64,000 nucleotides of DNA from Tetrapyrgos nigripes (taxonomy: Eukaryota > Basidiomycota > Agaricomycetes > Agaricales > Campanellaceae), in assembly GCA_013368315.1 (NCBI GenBank), contig JAACJM010000006.1, positions 124,001 to 188,000 of the forward strand, in the 5' to 3' direction. The position numbers were made by a program, and so were the translations under genes. A model generated the notes under the pieces. It was not told the DNA's origin. It searched no databases and saw nothing but the letters and a program-made list of their open reading frames with translations. Shown one piece after another: positions 45,193-56,569 of the stretch (position 1 is the first letter of the stretch; the number at the start of each line of letters is the position of its first letter).

Positions 45193-47863
45193 TCAAATCT
45201 CACTCTTATTACCGGTACCATTGACGGCGTCATCTGCATCTTCAAGTTCTTCATCCGACTTCTCGCTGCTCTCAGTCAACTCATCGTTTCCATCGTCATC
45301 GTCATCGTCATCGTCATCATTTCCCTCGTCGTCATCGTCGTCACCGGCCTCGTCACCACCAGCTTCTTCCACTTGACGGCTACTATCCTCCTTGCCCGCT
45401 GCCTCTCGCATCTTGATCCTTGCTAAAAATTGTTCCGGATCCTCGTCGGGCATCTCCCAGTCCTCGTCGACGTCATTAGCTTGTGGGGTGGTGATTAATG
45501 GAACGACACTGGTCTTCTCGGATACGCGCTTGCTAGTGTGTGTTTGGGCTGTCGTGAGGATCCTCTCCCATTGCACGTCGCTGACTCGTGGACAATTCTT
45601 GACCTTGTTAAACCCGAAAAGATCGTGGACACTTGATGTAGTCTTGTACTTCTTTGATTGACCTTCGATGTTGACGACCTTGTCTCCCCAAACCTTCTGC
45701 GAGAAATGACTCTGAGCACCTCGCATCACCTTCTCTCCAGTGGAGTAGAGTGTCAGAGCACGCTGCACCTACATATTTTGGGTAGAGTTAGATCTAATAC
45801 TATGTCTTAAGGAAACAGTACTCACAGCAAGAATTGAGAGGACGAGAGCACCAACAGGCTTGTCCGGTATGCGATCCTCATCCGAAATAGACTTCGTGGC
45901 CTTCAAGTGCTCAGCAAATGTTCTTGCGATAATCTCGGATTGAAAAGGGCCCTAGGCGTATGAAGAGTTGAGGGTTCAGAAGCACGGAGAGAATTACAAT
46001 AACACGTACCGCCCTCTCAGTCTTGCCATCGACAACAGCAGTATGGAGAAAATAGAAATTCTTTGTCTTCTGGTCACCTTCTAATTGTCGTTCAACATAT
46101 GCTTGACGTGTTTCCGCAGTGACGACTCCTTCCCGCCTGAAGATTTCTTCTAGTACAGTAATCGCGGTGGTGCCAAATTTGTTTCGCCAGGAAGTAATTT
46201 TATCGTTCGCCTGTGTATTGCTTGAGATATTAGTCGTAAAAACCATGCAGATAATTGATTCCACGCACCAAGGCCTCGAGAAGGGCATGTGGACCATTCA
46301 GCTTCTCCCAACCCTGATGTACATCATCGGGTGTGCAACTCATCCAGAGGTTGGCCATCTCACCACTTTCTGGACTGGTCCAAGCCTTGATACAGCCCAC
46401 GAATTCAAGAAGTGCTGGCGCAAAGTAGTCAGAGAAGGCTTTGCGGACATTGGATGGAAAGTCGCCCAGAACAACCGTGGTTTTGCTCTTGTCAGGTGAG
46501 ACAAACTCGGGGACAGAAGTAGTAGCCTCAACCTTGACAATGACTGGAGCCTGTATTTGAAACATCAGAGAATAGTAGACGAGAAAACATTCCTGAGAGC
46601 CTAAGACGTACCGAAACGATGGTAGCGACTGCCTGCTGTTTTCGAAGGGGAAGAGGCTTGTTGGTACTTTTCGCTATCATGTCTTTTTCATCGGCATCGT
46701 CTTCATCGTCTTCTCCAAATCCTCCAGCATCATACTTCGCCTCCTCCCGGTTATTGTCTGTACCTTCAGCATGCTTTGCCAAGTCGTCTGAGTGGCCTTC
46801 AATGGCACTTGTCACCTTCATTGCTGGCTCTGCAATTCCATTCTTCGGGTTGACATTGCGAAAACCTTCCACCAAGTACTTGGCCTTCTTTGAAGGAGGT
46901 TGAGAGGAGGGTATCCTATAGGGGTTACATATTGAGAAGGAGACGAGAGCGATGAGAGTTGGGAAAATGTGGATATGAATTATTGGTTACCAAATCTAGA
47001 AGGAACGTACACGATGTCAGCCGTCGGAGGGTCTTGACGCTTCTGATGGATCTGCTGACGCAGCTCATCTTTCTTCTTCGCTTTCTTCACCTGGCGTGGA
47101 GTGTCTTCATCAGAATCGTCGAGAACAGCTTCAACTTCGCCACTGTCATCAACGTAGTCGGGATCAGCTTTGCTCGCCTCGTTGACATCGGGGGTAGTTG
47201 TCCCTTTCCCTGGTACTCGTAAGCTTACACCGTCTTTTCTACAAAGCTAAACTGGTCTCACCGCCTTTTCTTTGCCTTTTGCGTTTAGTCGGTTCTGAGG
47301 TATTGATATCTGAGGCACTGGGTGGACTTCGTTCCAAGGTGATAACCTCTGGTGGTCCAGCAGCTGCTATTTGGTACAGGTATGTTACTTGTCTTTTGTA
47401 AAAATCAACGACAAAAAACTCACTCGCAGGACCCACAGCTGGCTTTGCTCGCTTCTTCTTTTTAGTGGCATCAAGCTTCACAGGTGGATGATTTGCAGAT
47501 TTCGCTGCTTGGATGTCGTCCCGGAGCATCTTGTCCTCAAGTTGGGCTGTTTTTTTCAATGGTCGCTTCCTTTAGGGCTTGCCCCGCTGCCTTTTGCTCA
47601 GCTTTCTCCTTTTTCTGAGCTTGGACAACCTCAGTGGAGCGTCGAGTGGCCGGTAGATCTGGAGTAGCAGGGTGTAGATCACGAACTGGACGCAGTGACA
47701 TACCATTGCGGACCACAGGAGGTACTGCTGCCGTTGCTTTTGTCTGGGTGGTTTTGGGAGTAGAAGAGGATATATCTTGGGCTGTGGTGTCAGGCTGTAT
47801 GTTGTTGGTGACTCGGCGTCGTGGGCGCTGCGTGTTTGGACGGGTTTCGGTGTCGTCAGCCAT
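45193..47863 (-). CDS. Plavaka-linked accessory protein (one frameshift)
   Basis: Eight exons on the minus strand: 47863-47424, 47366-47262, 47215-47011, 46915-46612, 46550-46269, 46210-46010, 45951-45826, 45768-45193. The lengths sum to 2,239 nt, one more than a multiple of three. The extra base is in an A7 run at about 47548-47554 in exon 1 (IEK then TAQLEDKM); with six A the protein would be 745 aa. Residues 1-300 are disordered, Lys/Asp-rich. The conserved core runs ANLWMSCTPDDVHQGWEKLN, ITSWRNKFGTTAITVLEEIF, NFYFLHTAVVDGKTERAGPF, VGALVLSILAVQRALTLYSTG. The tail is a long Asp/Glu tract. Cores of this kind are frequent in Agaricomycete genomes; I do not know a named function. Divergent placement suggests a partner of the transposase. 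Confidence 0.7.
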
Positions 47864-47969
47864 GGTAAAGGTATGTTTGAAAATTTGACTTTGAAATTTT
47901 CCGTTGTCTGATCCTGCTTATCTTATCCAAGCCAATCGCACACACCACACCACAACAAACTCTCTCGCA
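47864..47969. promoter_or_regulatory. 106-bp divergent promoter region of the Plavaka-type element
   Basis: The two start codons (accessory at 47863 minus, transposase at 47970 plus) are only 106 bp apart. The stretch includes an inverted TTTGAAAATTT/AAATTTTC pair near 47876-47900 and CACACCACACCACAAC just before the transposase ATG. Shared control of both genes is likely by position. Confidence 0.6.
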
Positions 47970-50900
47970 ATGGATGAAGACGGCCTCTTTCCCTGTGGAC
48001 AGTGCCCGAAGAGATTTACAACTCAAAGAGGCTGGAAACAGCATCAGAATTATAAACATCGACCAGCAGCAGACACACCCCGTTTCCCTACACCTAATTT
48101 TCGGACTCCTTCACCTGCACCATTGTCTGGACCGTCGTCGCCAATTTTTTCATCTCGTCGATCACCAAGGCGTAGACAAAACGGCTCACCTGTCCGTTTG
48201 ACTTGGGCAGCGGCTCCATTGGAATTGCAGAGATATGGAACTCAGGTTACAGAACATCCGATACTCGACGGTTGGTGTTTTCCTTTGCGGGTATGAACCA
48301 CATTGCTAACCTCAAATTCTATCTAGGCACACCTTGCGATATCTATGGCGATGACCTCCCAGAGGATACCCCACCCCCCGCTCTAGAACCTCGAGATCCT
48401 GAAGACTACACTCCGTTTGGCAGTGCTGACGAGTTTGAGTTGGCCGAACTACTCTATGAGCGGGTTCAGATGTCAGCCTCAAATATCGACAGACTCTCAC
48501 AGCTGATCGCCAATCTCTTGGGACCTGACAAAGACGCTCCGTTTCTAAACCACGAAGAGTTATACAAAACGATTGACAGAATTAAACAAGGCGACATACA
48601 ATGGGACAGCTTCACAGTCAAATACAACGGAGAGCTTCCCGATGATCTATCCACTGCTCCAGCATGGAAGTTGCAGGAATATGAAGTCTGGTTTCGTGAT
48701 CCACTATCTATCCTTGAGGGGATGCTCGCAAACCCAAGCTTCAAGAACGAGCTTGATGTCGCACCCAAAAGATTGGTCAAAAACGGTAAACGGCTGTATC
48801 GGGACTTGATGACTGGAAACTGGGCTTGGTTTGAATGCGTGCGTGTGTGTGCTGTTCTTTGTCAAAGATATACTCACTTTCTTCTCTCCAGGATAAGATA
48901 TCTGAGGACGAGAACACTCACGGTGCCATGTTTGCACCCGTCATTCTCGGTAGCGACAAGACCACGGTATCTGTCGCTACTGGTCAAAATGATTATTATC
49001 CCCTCTACATCTCCCTTGGAAATGTGCATTCATCTGTTCGACGTGCTCACCGCAATGCAGTTGCTTTGCTCGGGTTCCTTGCAATTCCCAAAAGTATGTC
49101 AAGTTTAATATAATTCTTTTACTACCTCACTGACTTGTACTTGTCCCTCCAGCCTCTAAGGACTATGCAGGTAGTGCAGAATTTCGGAAATTTCGACGTC
49201 AACTTTTCCATACCTCTCTCGAGCACGTTCTTTCAAGCCTCAAGCCTTTCATGGAAAAACCCCGAGTAACCCGTTGTCCAGACGGACATTACCGTCGTGT
49301 AATATATGGTCTTGGCCCATACATCGCAGACTATCCGGAGCAGGCTCTGCTAGCATGCATAGTCCAGAATTGGTGTCCTCGGTGGGTACTATTACCATCC
49401 ATAAACCATTTTCTTATTGTTGACTGTTTCAATGATTGTAGCTGTACCGCAAGACCCGAGAATCTAGACAGACCAGCTGGACGTCGAAGTCATGAGCACA
49501 CCGACACTGTTTCAGAAGGTTGTAGCCTCAAAGAAGTTTGGGATAACTATGGTATCGTTGCAGATTTGAAGGTATGTTTCTATTGTTGTATCATACCTTC
49601 ATGTATTAAAGACTTCTTCCAGCCGTTCACCGCCGGGTTTCCTCGAGCTGATATCCATGAGCTATTGGCACCAGATCTGCTACACCAGCTTGTGAAGGGT
49701 ACTTTTAAGGACCATCTCGTCGACTGGGTTGTGGAGTATATCAACCTGACATATGACAAGAGTGAAGCGGAGAGGAGGCTTGCAGATATTGATCGGAGGT
49801 ACCTATTTTTTCTTCCAATTCTTGCACCGATGCCCACTAACCACTACAACACAGGATTATGGTCACAACTCCTTTTCCTGGCTTACGCCATTTTCACGAG
49901 GGACGAGGCTTCAAGCAGTGGACTGGTGCTGACTCAAAGGGTCTCATGAAGGCAAGTTCTTTTGTTAGTTTGTATTAATCAATACTAATACTCTTCTCTA
50001 GGTATTTCTACCGGCGATTGCGGGTCATGTACCTGTGCAGATGGTACAAGCTGTTTCGGACTTTCTGGAATTCTGCTATTTGGTCCGGCGCAACGTCATC
50101 GATGAAGATAATCTGGACGCAATTGACGCAGCTATTGCACGCTTTCACCAGAACCGCGAAATTTTCCGAGAGACTGGTGTACGGCCTGATGGGTTTTCTC
50201 CCCTCCCACGTCAGCACTCTATGGTTCATTACCGTCACCTCATCCAACAATTCGGCGCTCCGAATGGCCTTTGCTCTTCCATCACCGAGTCAAAACATAT
50301 CAAGGCCGTGAAGCGACCTTGGAGACGTTCCAGCAGAAACCAACCCCTAGGGCAGATGTTGGTCACTAATCAACGTCTTGACAAGCTCGCCGCTTATCGC
50401 GTAGATCTTGAATGTCAATGTATGCTCGATCCCGTCAAGGACAGGTCCAATCTGCCGCCGCCGCCACCACCACCACCACCGCAAGAGGAGGATGACGAGG
50501 ACACTGAAGAATCTGGAGATAGTGATGAGCCTTACTCACAAGGGGATGTTAAGTTGTCTACTAAAGCTGGTGAGTATTATATTTGTGCGGTTTTTATCAG
50601 TAAGGCTAATCAACATTTATTGCCCAGCTCGTGGAGTCCCTCGCGATATCAACACCCTTGCAGCATACATCAATCAGCCCACCCTTCCCATCCTTCTCCG
50701 ACAATTTCTCTACACCCAACAACATCTCGCAAATGGTCCACAGGGCTGTAACGTACCTCTGGCGTCTTGCCCGGAGCTGGAGAGGAATCAGAAGGTCTTC
50801 CTCCACAATTCGGCAAAGGCAACTTTTTTCGCTCCAAGTGACATGTCCGGCTTGGGTGGGATGCGTCATGAACGCATACGCTCAACGACGTCATGGCGGC

Positions 50901-51298
50901 GAGGACCATCTCGATATGACTGTGTATTTATGGAGGGCGACCAGCAGGAGGATGGTTTTGGTGGCCTCCTTGTTGGTAGAGTGTTTGCTTTCCTTCGTTT
51001 TACACATGAAGGCCGTCGCTACCCATGTGCTCTGATACATTGGTTTTCAACAGTTGGAAATACTCCTTGCGAGCAGACCGGCCTGTGGCGGGTGGTGCCT
51101 GATTTCGACAGGAATGGTGATCCGGTTTTGGAGGTCGTGCATTTAGACTGTCTGTATCGAGGTGCGCATTTAATAGGGGTGACTGGAAGCCGCTTTATTC
51201 CAGACAAGGACTTTACTTCTGCAAATTCTCTGGATATGTATCAGGGTTTCTATGTAAATAAATATGTAGACTACCATGCCCACGAAATCGCCTTTTAG
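47970..51298 (+). CDS. Plavaka-type transposase with N-terminal C2H2 finger, intact
   Basis: Nine exons: 47970-48270, 48327-48838, 48892-49093, 49153-49381, 49442-49571, 49623-49798, 49855-49951, 50002-50569, 50628-51298 (2,886 nt, 961 aa, no stop). Intron 7 has a GC donor (GCAAGT at 49952). N-terminal C2H2 finger FPC-GQ-C-PKRFTTQRGWKQ-H-QNYK-H. RNase H-fold core: PVILGSDKTTVS (first Asp, about 293), IHELLAPDLLHQLVKGTFKDH (second Asp, about 476), CSSITESKHIKAVKRPWRR (Glu, about 645). Other hallmark blocks: FPGLRHFHEGRGFKQWTG, LPAIAGHVPVQM, LPRQHSMVHYRHLI, LGQMLVTNQRLDKLAA. After a Pro/acidic spacer comes a C-terminal domain (FAFLRFTHEGRRYPCALIHW) like those reading surface or DNA targets. Cuts and joins the element's ends in the nucleus. 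Confidence 0.88.
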
Positions 51299-51361
51299 AT
51301 AGTCAAAAAAATTAATCGATGACGGCCAAGCTCTAATTGGAAATACTTTTCTTCTCGTTCC

Positions 51362-52153
51362 ATGATCATGACACTCACTGGCCTCAAACGGTCCCCGTCA
51401 CCATCTGGCATTGAAGAGATAGCGAAGAGGCTGAAGACGCCCGCTAAGTATTCATGGTTTTCAGTCTTTTCTTTCCCTGTAGCTGACACAAACTACCAGG
51501 GTTCCTTCACTGGCTTTAATTCCTTCCTCGCAGTCTCCCTCACCCCTCAGACCCCCAAAAAGTACCCTGATGACCACACCGTGCGTATTTCACTGATCAG
51601 AATGCCAGTTACTGACGGTTTTATGTAGAAACCCTGCAGGGAAGCCCAATGAAGAATCGGACTCGGAGACTGAGTCAGACGCTAGCCCGATGCGTCTTCC
51701 TGTCATGCGCATGAAAATCACACAGGAGTATGACAAGGCCCAAATACAACAGAGTTTGGATCGTGATCGAGAGTGGTGGAATGAGCCAGGGTTGATAAAG
51801 GGTACCTATGCATTTCCATCGGGTGCGTAATCCTTAACTGCTTGATTCAATTTTATAATTCATGTCTTGTCTCTTCAGTACATACAAGGAAAGCACCGGT
51901 TGAGTATGAAAAGGCACTTCAAGAGTCATGGATGCGTGTCGAAATCTTAGAACAAAATATCAAGACATCCTCCTTATCATTACAACATGCAGAAGAAAAA
52001 CTGGAAGCAGCTGAGGAAAAAATAGCGAAGTTACATACAGAGAAAGCCGACCTCCAATCCGAGCTCTCCTGCATGCGAGAGAGACTGGGGCAAGTTGTAG
52101 GAGAATTAGTTCAAATTTCGCATGGTAATACATATGGTACACGGAACTTCTAG
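51362..52153 (+). CDS. Third gene of the Plavaka-type element, coiled-coil protein
   Basis: Starts MIMTLTGLKRSPSPSGIEE (51362), 64 bp after the transposase stop. Later exons are clear: about 51629-51824 (NPAGKPNEESDSETESDAS, MRLPVMRMKITQEYDKAQI, DREWWNEPGLIKGTYAFPSG) and about 51878-52153 (EYEKALQESWMRVEILEQNI, AEEKLEAAEEKIAKLHTEK, ending SHGNTYGTRNF). The middle, 51450-51628, includes one or two small exons and GT-AG introns I cannot fix. The C-terminal 80 residues are a long coiled coil. It lies inside the inverted repeats, so it belongs to the element or is a captured gene. Function unknown. Confidence 0.55.
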
Positions 52154-52159
52154 GGACTG

Positions 52160-52366
52160 TAATTAACTACCCAAGAAAAGTGGCTCCAAAAGCTGGTGTA
52201 AAGCTATCACCCGGTATAAAAAGTGAAAGGCGATAAAAGCTGAGTGGAAAAAAGCGAAAGGCTGAAAAAAGTTCCGGGAGAAAAGCCGATCGAAAGTGAT
52301 GCTCGGAAAAAGGGACCAAAAGGACCGAAAAGTCGGGAAAAGCGGATTTGCCGTTTTACTGATGAT
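52160..52366 (-). repeat. Right subterminal GAAAAG-rich region and terminal inverted repeat
   Basis: More than a dozen GAAAAG/GAAAAAG/CGAAAG words between 52218 and 52345 precede the 42-bp inverted repeat (52325-52366). The left side has CTTTTC/CTTTTT words in the same inward sense. Subterminal repeats of this kind are transposase-binding sites in CACTA-like elements; that role is inferred here. Confidence 0.6.
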
Positions 52367-52597
52367 GTTCAGTGAGAAATAAGAACGGTGAGAAAAGCCT
52401 TTTTAAAAAGCGCTAAACAATAAAGTCATTCTTATATGTCTTGGACAGTCACAATGCCTATTCGAGAATAAGGTGTTGGGAAAAAAAGGCCGCTGAAAGT
52501 GGCGAACAATAAGTAAACGGGCACGTGCTGATATCAATAAACAGTAACAATGAACATGCCGGCGCGTCTTCAACTCACTCTTCAACCATCATGCATC

Positions 52598-53221
52598 ATG
52601 TCCACAGTCACCATATCAGAACTAGAACACCCAATGTCCCAACTCTCCATCGCCCATAAGTCATCCAAAGACGTAGAACCGGTTCATGCTGATGTCCCCA
52701 GTACCATTTTCAGAGTCTAACTTACTTCGCAGTACCGGGATATCGAATGGATTCGACAAAACGAACCATGGAATGTTTACGAATTTCCGGAGGAATTAAT
52801 GCCCTGGTTTGGACCCGAGTACTTGCCTCCACATATGCTACTAGGTGCAATAGTCACCGTGCAGGACTTGGTCAAATATGCGCGACATGTCGGGCAATTG
52901 CAAGTAACCGATGCCGACCTGCAGAAACCCTATTGGCTAGCCAACATTGCTCATTACCTCGCCAAACAATGTCGTTTGGAGGAATATCATGGCAATTGCG
53001 TAGAAGGGAGGTGCCTGTCTCTCCTGGATATCTGGACGAAGGGACCGAAGAAGTATATGCTCACTGTTTGCTCAAATTACACCTATGGCGATGAATTTCC
53101 AATTACCCAGTGTGAACTGTTGTTGGCTGAGCTGAAGAAGGCGGGTATAAAGACGAAGCTGAGGTGGTGCCTTTCGAGTCAATGGTACACGGAAAAAATA
53201 TGGCGACGACGAAGAAAGTGA
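52598..53221 (+). CDS. Hypothetical fungal protein (gene F), 190 aa
   Basis: Two exons: 52598-52681 (MSTVTISELEHPMSQLSIAH) and 52733-53221. The 51-bp intron has a CTAAC branch site and the joined frame gives 190 aa. The body has many aromatic residues: YRDIEWIRQNEPWNVYEFPE, MPWFGPEYLPPHMLLGAIVT, KPYWLANIAHYLAKQ, LDIWTKGPKKYMLTVCSNY. A basic C-terminus ends KIWRRRRK. Cytosolic or nuclear, no signal peptide. The start directly after the transposon's right end suggests its promoter lies within 230 bp or inside the element. Family not recognised. Confidence 0.6.
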
Positions 53222-53639
53222 TTAGTTCTTGGTGAGTCTTTTTCAAATCATTGAGTTAAACGCGAAAGGCTGACGAACCTTCAGACTTTTGGTTTTCGAG
53301 ATTTGTAATATCTGTATCATAATTTCTTTAATCGTATCGCAATTGCCCCTCATTAAACCGGTATGATTTGAGCTTCTTATACGCTATCTGACTCACCAAA
53401 GTCTTGTTGATCTTTCCCGACAATCATCGGTACACCGTCGGCGCCACGTCGGACTTTCCCTTCTAGACTGTTGCATACGACCGTCGCAAACACGTTCTCT
53501 TTCCCTTGACATCTTCAAGACGCCTTCATCGAGGCTTCAACTTCTCAACTTTCTCATCCAGACTGCCCATCGCTTTACCCAAACTCCTGCCAGTCCTTTC
53601 AAGCATACACTCTGAGTCGCTCTCTGCTATGCTCCTCTG

Positions 53640-54459
53640 TATCAAATCTTTGGCTACGATGCAGTCTCGCCCTGGCTCTGTTTGCGACAGAAGCCGAGAG
53701 GACTTCTCTCACGTCTCTCGTCTTCCAATAGCAATTTATCGCAGTCTTATTCTGTCCAACCCGAGAGCACGATAGCAAGGAAACCTCGACCACAGAGATA
53801 TTATTTCTCCTTGGCTACGGCAGGTTCGTTTGTCTTTCCGAATATGTATATTGCTACCTGGCTCATTATCAGGAGTCTTAGTGATGGCGTCTTAGGGAAT
53901 GGAATTTGTTCGCTATTATGGATAGAGTGGGTAGAGGGAGAAGATGTGACGTTGGCGGACGAGGCTGGTACGGCTCACGGATGGGGTGAAGTCGTGAGTT
54001 TTCTTACCTTTCCCTTTTCCCCCCTTTTTTGTCCTCTTTTTTTCCTTCTTTCTCTCATGGTGGTTTCTTCCGCTTCCCCGTGTGTAATCAAGAAAAAACA
54101 ACGCTGACATGTACTAGGCGCTAGCATCAATTCCAATGTTGGTATTGTCAGATCCACGTCCTCTGCATCTGGGTATTACCGTTACGGCCTATGAACAGCA
54201 CCCACTCCAAAGCCAGCGAGGTTTTCCGATGTGCGTTTAAACCGTTCTTTCTTTTCTTTCTGTTGCTGACCGTGCTTCTAGTTAGTCATGCGGTCAATGC
54301 ACGCCTTGCAGAGAAGTTGAGAAATCCACCGCTGGCGTTGCATTCAAGAGCCTGCGCAAGCGAGATGTAGGACAAGAAGATGACGTTGGTGTCTCAAACT
54401 TCCAGATAGCGGAGATGCATGTCCGCAACCGAGTTCTTCCTCAACCACCACCTACCTAG
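53640..54459 (+). CDS. Hypothetical protein, uncertain model (gene G)
   Basis: Coding signal over three segments: up to 53993 (LCYAPLYQIFGYDAVSPWLC, SFVFPNMYIATWLIIRSLSD, ADEAGTAHGWGEV), an intron 53994-54117, 54118-54230 (LASIPMLVLSDPRPLHLGIT), and a third part to 54459 (QCTPCREVEKSTAGVAFKSL, VSNFQIAEMHVRNRVLPQPP) whose frame does not join the second part in an obvious way. The first segment has a hydrophobic helix. The start is not settled: an upstream TGA closes the frame at about 53615, and an overlapping frame begins MTSSRRLHRGFNFSTFSSRL, resembling a mitochondrial presequence. May be a pseudogene. Not recognised. Confidence 0.4.
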
Positions 54460-55001
54460 CGACTGGTCGTAGCTGTCGACTTAAGCGTCTTGTGTAGAGG
54501 ACCTTGAAGTCCAGCTATCTTAGCGACTGGAAGTGAAGTGGCAATACATGGATACGATATGCATGTATGCACGTGTTTCCAGTAATCTTCGAGTCCTTTC
54601 TTGCTGAAATCCCTTATCTGTGACTCTAGTGTTATGGTCTTAGTCTAGATGCAAAATATGTAGGATGGGCGTCTAGTTGTGCAACAAAGAAGAAAGAGAA
54701 TGGATAGATATTCGTCTTCTCAGTGCGTTGAGCGTAAGGAATCATTAAGACCCAAGTCGTGTACCTCTCATGGGACTCCGGCAAGACCGCTAGGACAGCG
54801 ATCACTCTTTCTATATGGCTTTGGGATAGTATCTGGCTTTAGGTTCAGGATAAACTGAGGCCTATAACGATGTGATAGCATTATTCTGGAACGGTACAAG
54901 TATGTAAGGAATAATCAAAAGCGTTCGCTGAAACATAGGTGTATGATATAAGTATTAAAGTATAACCACTGCGGCTTTCCGCACCCCAGAAATTGGCCGC
55001 A
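54460..55001. other. No gene recognised
   Basis: Intergenic between gene G and the 3' end of gene H. Nothing notable. Confidence 0.6.
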
Positions 55002-56566
55002 TCAAGTGTCTTTGGGCTTGTCCGAAGTCCACCAGAATTTGAAGACGTCGTCCATCTTTGCCCATTTTTCCCTGAATTCTTCCAAGTCTTCCTCCTTCTC
55101 CTTCACGTTCCACCGCAGCATAATTATCTTGTCCGATTGTACAGCTGCCGCAGTTTGAAGTTCCGATATCTTGCTTTCCATCCGTTGCTTGTCCGCCGTA
55201 ACCTCATCCAACTGCTTCTGAACGACTTCCAACTGCTTCTCCTGCTCATTGACCTTGTTGGTGGCCACTTGGAACTTATTAAAGAGCAACGTGGATCGTC
55301 CCCGAGCTTGTTTTTCGAGCTTCTGATAATGCTCGACATCTTGTTTCTCCTTCGCCAACTTTGCCTCCACTGCATTCGTCTTCTCCTTTTGCAGTTCCAG
55401 TCTGGCTTCCAGCAACGTCACCTTGGCCGTAGCCGTCTTTTCTGCCTCTTTCAGGCGCAAGAATCGCTCCATACACTTCTCGTGTCCGCACTTCGCCTGT
55501 GTCCTCTCCTCGCTCCTTTGACGGTCCTCATCATTTGCCTTCGCCAGCTGCGTCCTTAGCTGGAGAATGGTTGGGTCAACTCCAATAGCAGAAAGTATGG
55601 GAGCGAGAGAAGGAGCGAAAGAGAAATGAGTTGCGTAAGTTGCATGAGCTACTGCGTCCGAACCGGAACCGATTGGCACAACGGGCACGAGTTCAACGGA
55701 TTGAATAGGGAGACTCTCGGAGGTTGAAATGGGCGGAGGAGAACCTGAGTGAGGCTCGTTGTCTTCTTTGGTACTGGAGGAGCACGAGTCTAGCCAGACG
55801 TGGGTCATGCTCATGTCCACATCACTCGGTACCCTCGGTGATGACGGCCAACTTGATGACAGAAATGAAGACCATGGGGAGGCGGAAGGAGTGGTGGAAG
55901 AGGTAGAGGTGAAGGTGTTGGTACTGGTACTGGAAGGATTGACGTCCGGCTCAGGATGGTTGTTCAAGTTAAGCAAAAGTTCCTGTGGAAAGTTTATATG
56001 TTAGATTTGACAATCAAACGATCAAAGTTGATTTACGCACCCGAACCTGCCCGAGGCTAGTGATTAGGATAGAAGCCGGATCGTTGGGATTAGACTGTAT
56101 CTCTGTACAAACGCTGGTCAAGCCTACGCGGTCCTCATCCTGATGAAGTCATGAAAAAGATGAGAAGTTTGAAACGAACACTGATAGGAGAGGAATAGAA
56201 GCGTACCTTTGCTTTACTCTCGTCATCTGAGCCTCCACATCGTACTATGATTGCAGGACCGGCCTTTTGAGAAGTCTTCTGATCAAGTGTAGACTGAGAA
56301 AGAATACGGAGGAAAGGTAAAAACGAGAATGTACGATGAGACAAAGAATGACTGACCTTCATGCTACAGTCGCCATAACCCTCGCCAAATTCGCAAGAGA
56401 AAAATAGACCAGAATCCGAGCACGGCGAAACAAGGTCATGCCGCTCGGTACTGACACCATCAAGGATACCAGCAATCTTTGCCTCAACGGCCCACTGACT
56501 TGAGCCATCGCCGACGATGTTGCAATGAGTATAACGGACAGCCTGGAGGCGGAAGTTGAGATGCAT
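55002..56566 (-). CDS. Coiled-coil protein (gene H), 458 aa
   Basis: Four exons on the minus strand: 56566-56357, 56293-56207, 56139-56041, 55982-55002 (1,377 nt, 458 aa), all GT-AG, frame closed. Starts MHLNFRLQAVRYTHCNIVGD. Residues 1-130 form a possible small globular domain (AGPAIIVRCGGSDDESKAK, LTSVCTEIQSNPNDPASILI), followed by a Ser/Thr-rich linker. From about residue 270 to 440 there is a continuous coiled coil (QLRTQLAKANDEDRQRSEER, LEARLELQKEKTNAVEAKLA, KQLEVVQKQLDEVTADKQRM). Ends FKFWWTSDKPKDT. Likely a structural or scaffold protein; family not recognised. Confidence 0.75.
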
Positions 56567-56569
56567 AAT

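Larger units (their letters stand above)
44818..52366 (+). mobile_element. Plavaka-type DNA transposon, 7.5 kb, three genes
   Basis: Terminal inverted repeats of 42 bp with two mismatches: ATCATCAGTAAAACGGCAAA then .CC.CTTTTCCCGACTTTTCGG at 44818-44859, inverted at 52325-52366. Subterminal stretches on both sides are full of GAAAAG/CTTTTC words. Inside: an accessory gene on the minus strand (47863-45193), a divergent transposase gene (47970-51298) and a third small gene (51362-52153). The target duplication is unclear; if the true ends are CATCAG..., a 2-bp AT duplication would fit. The transposase frame is fully intact, so the element may be active or recently so. It begins about 80 bp from the truncated 5' side of pseudogene E. 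Confidence 0.88.
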
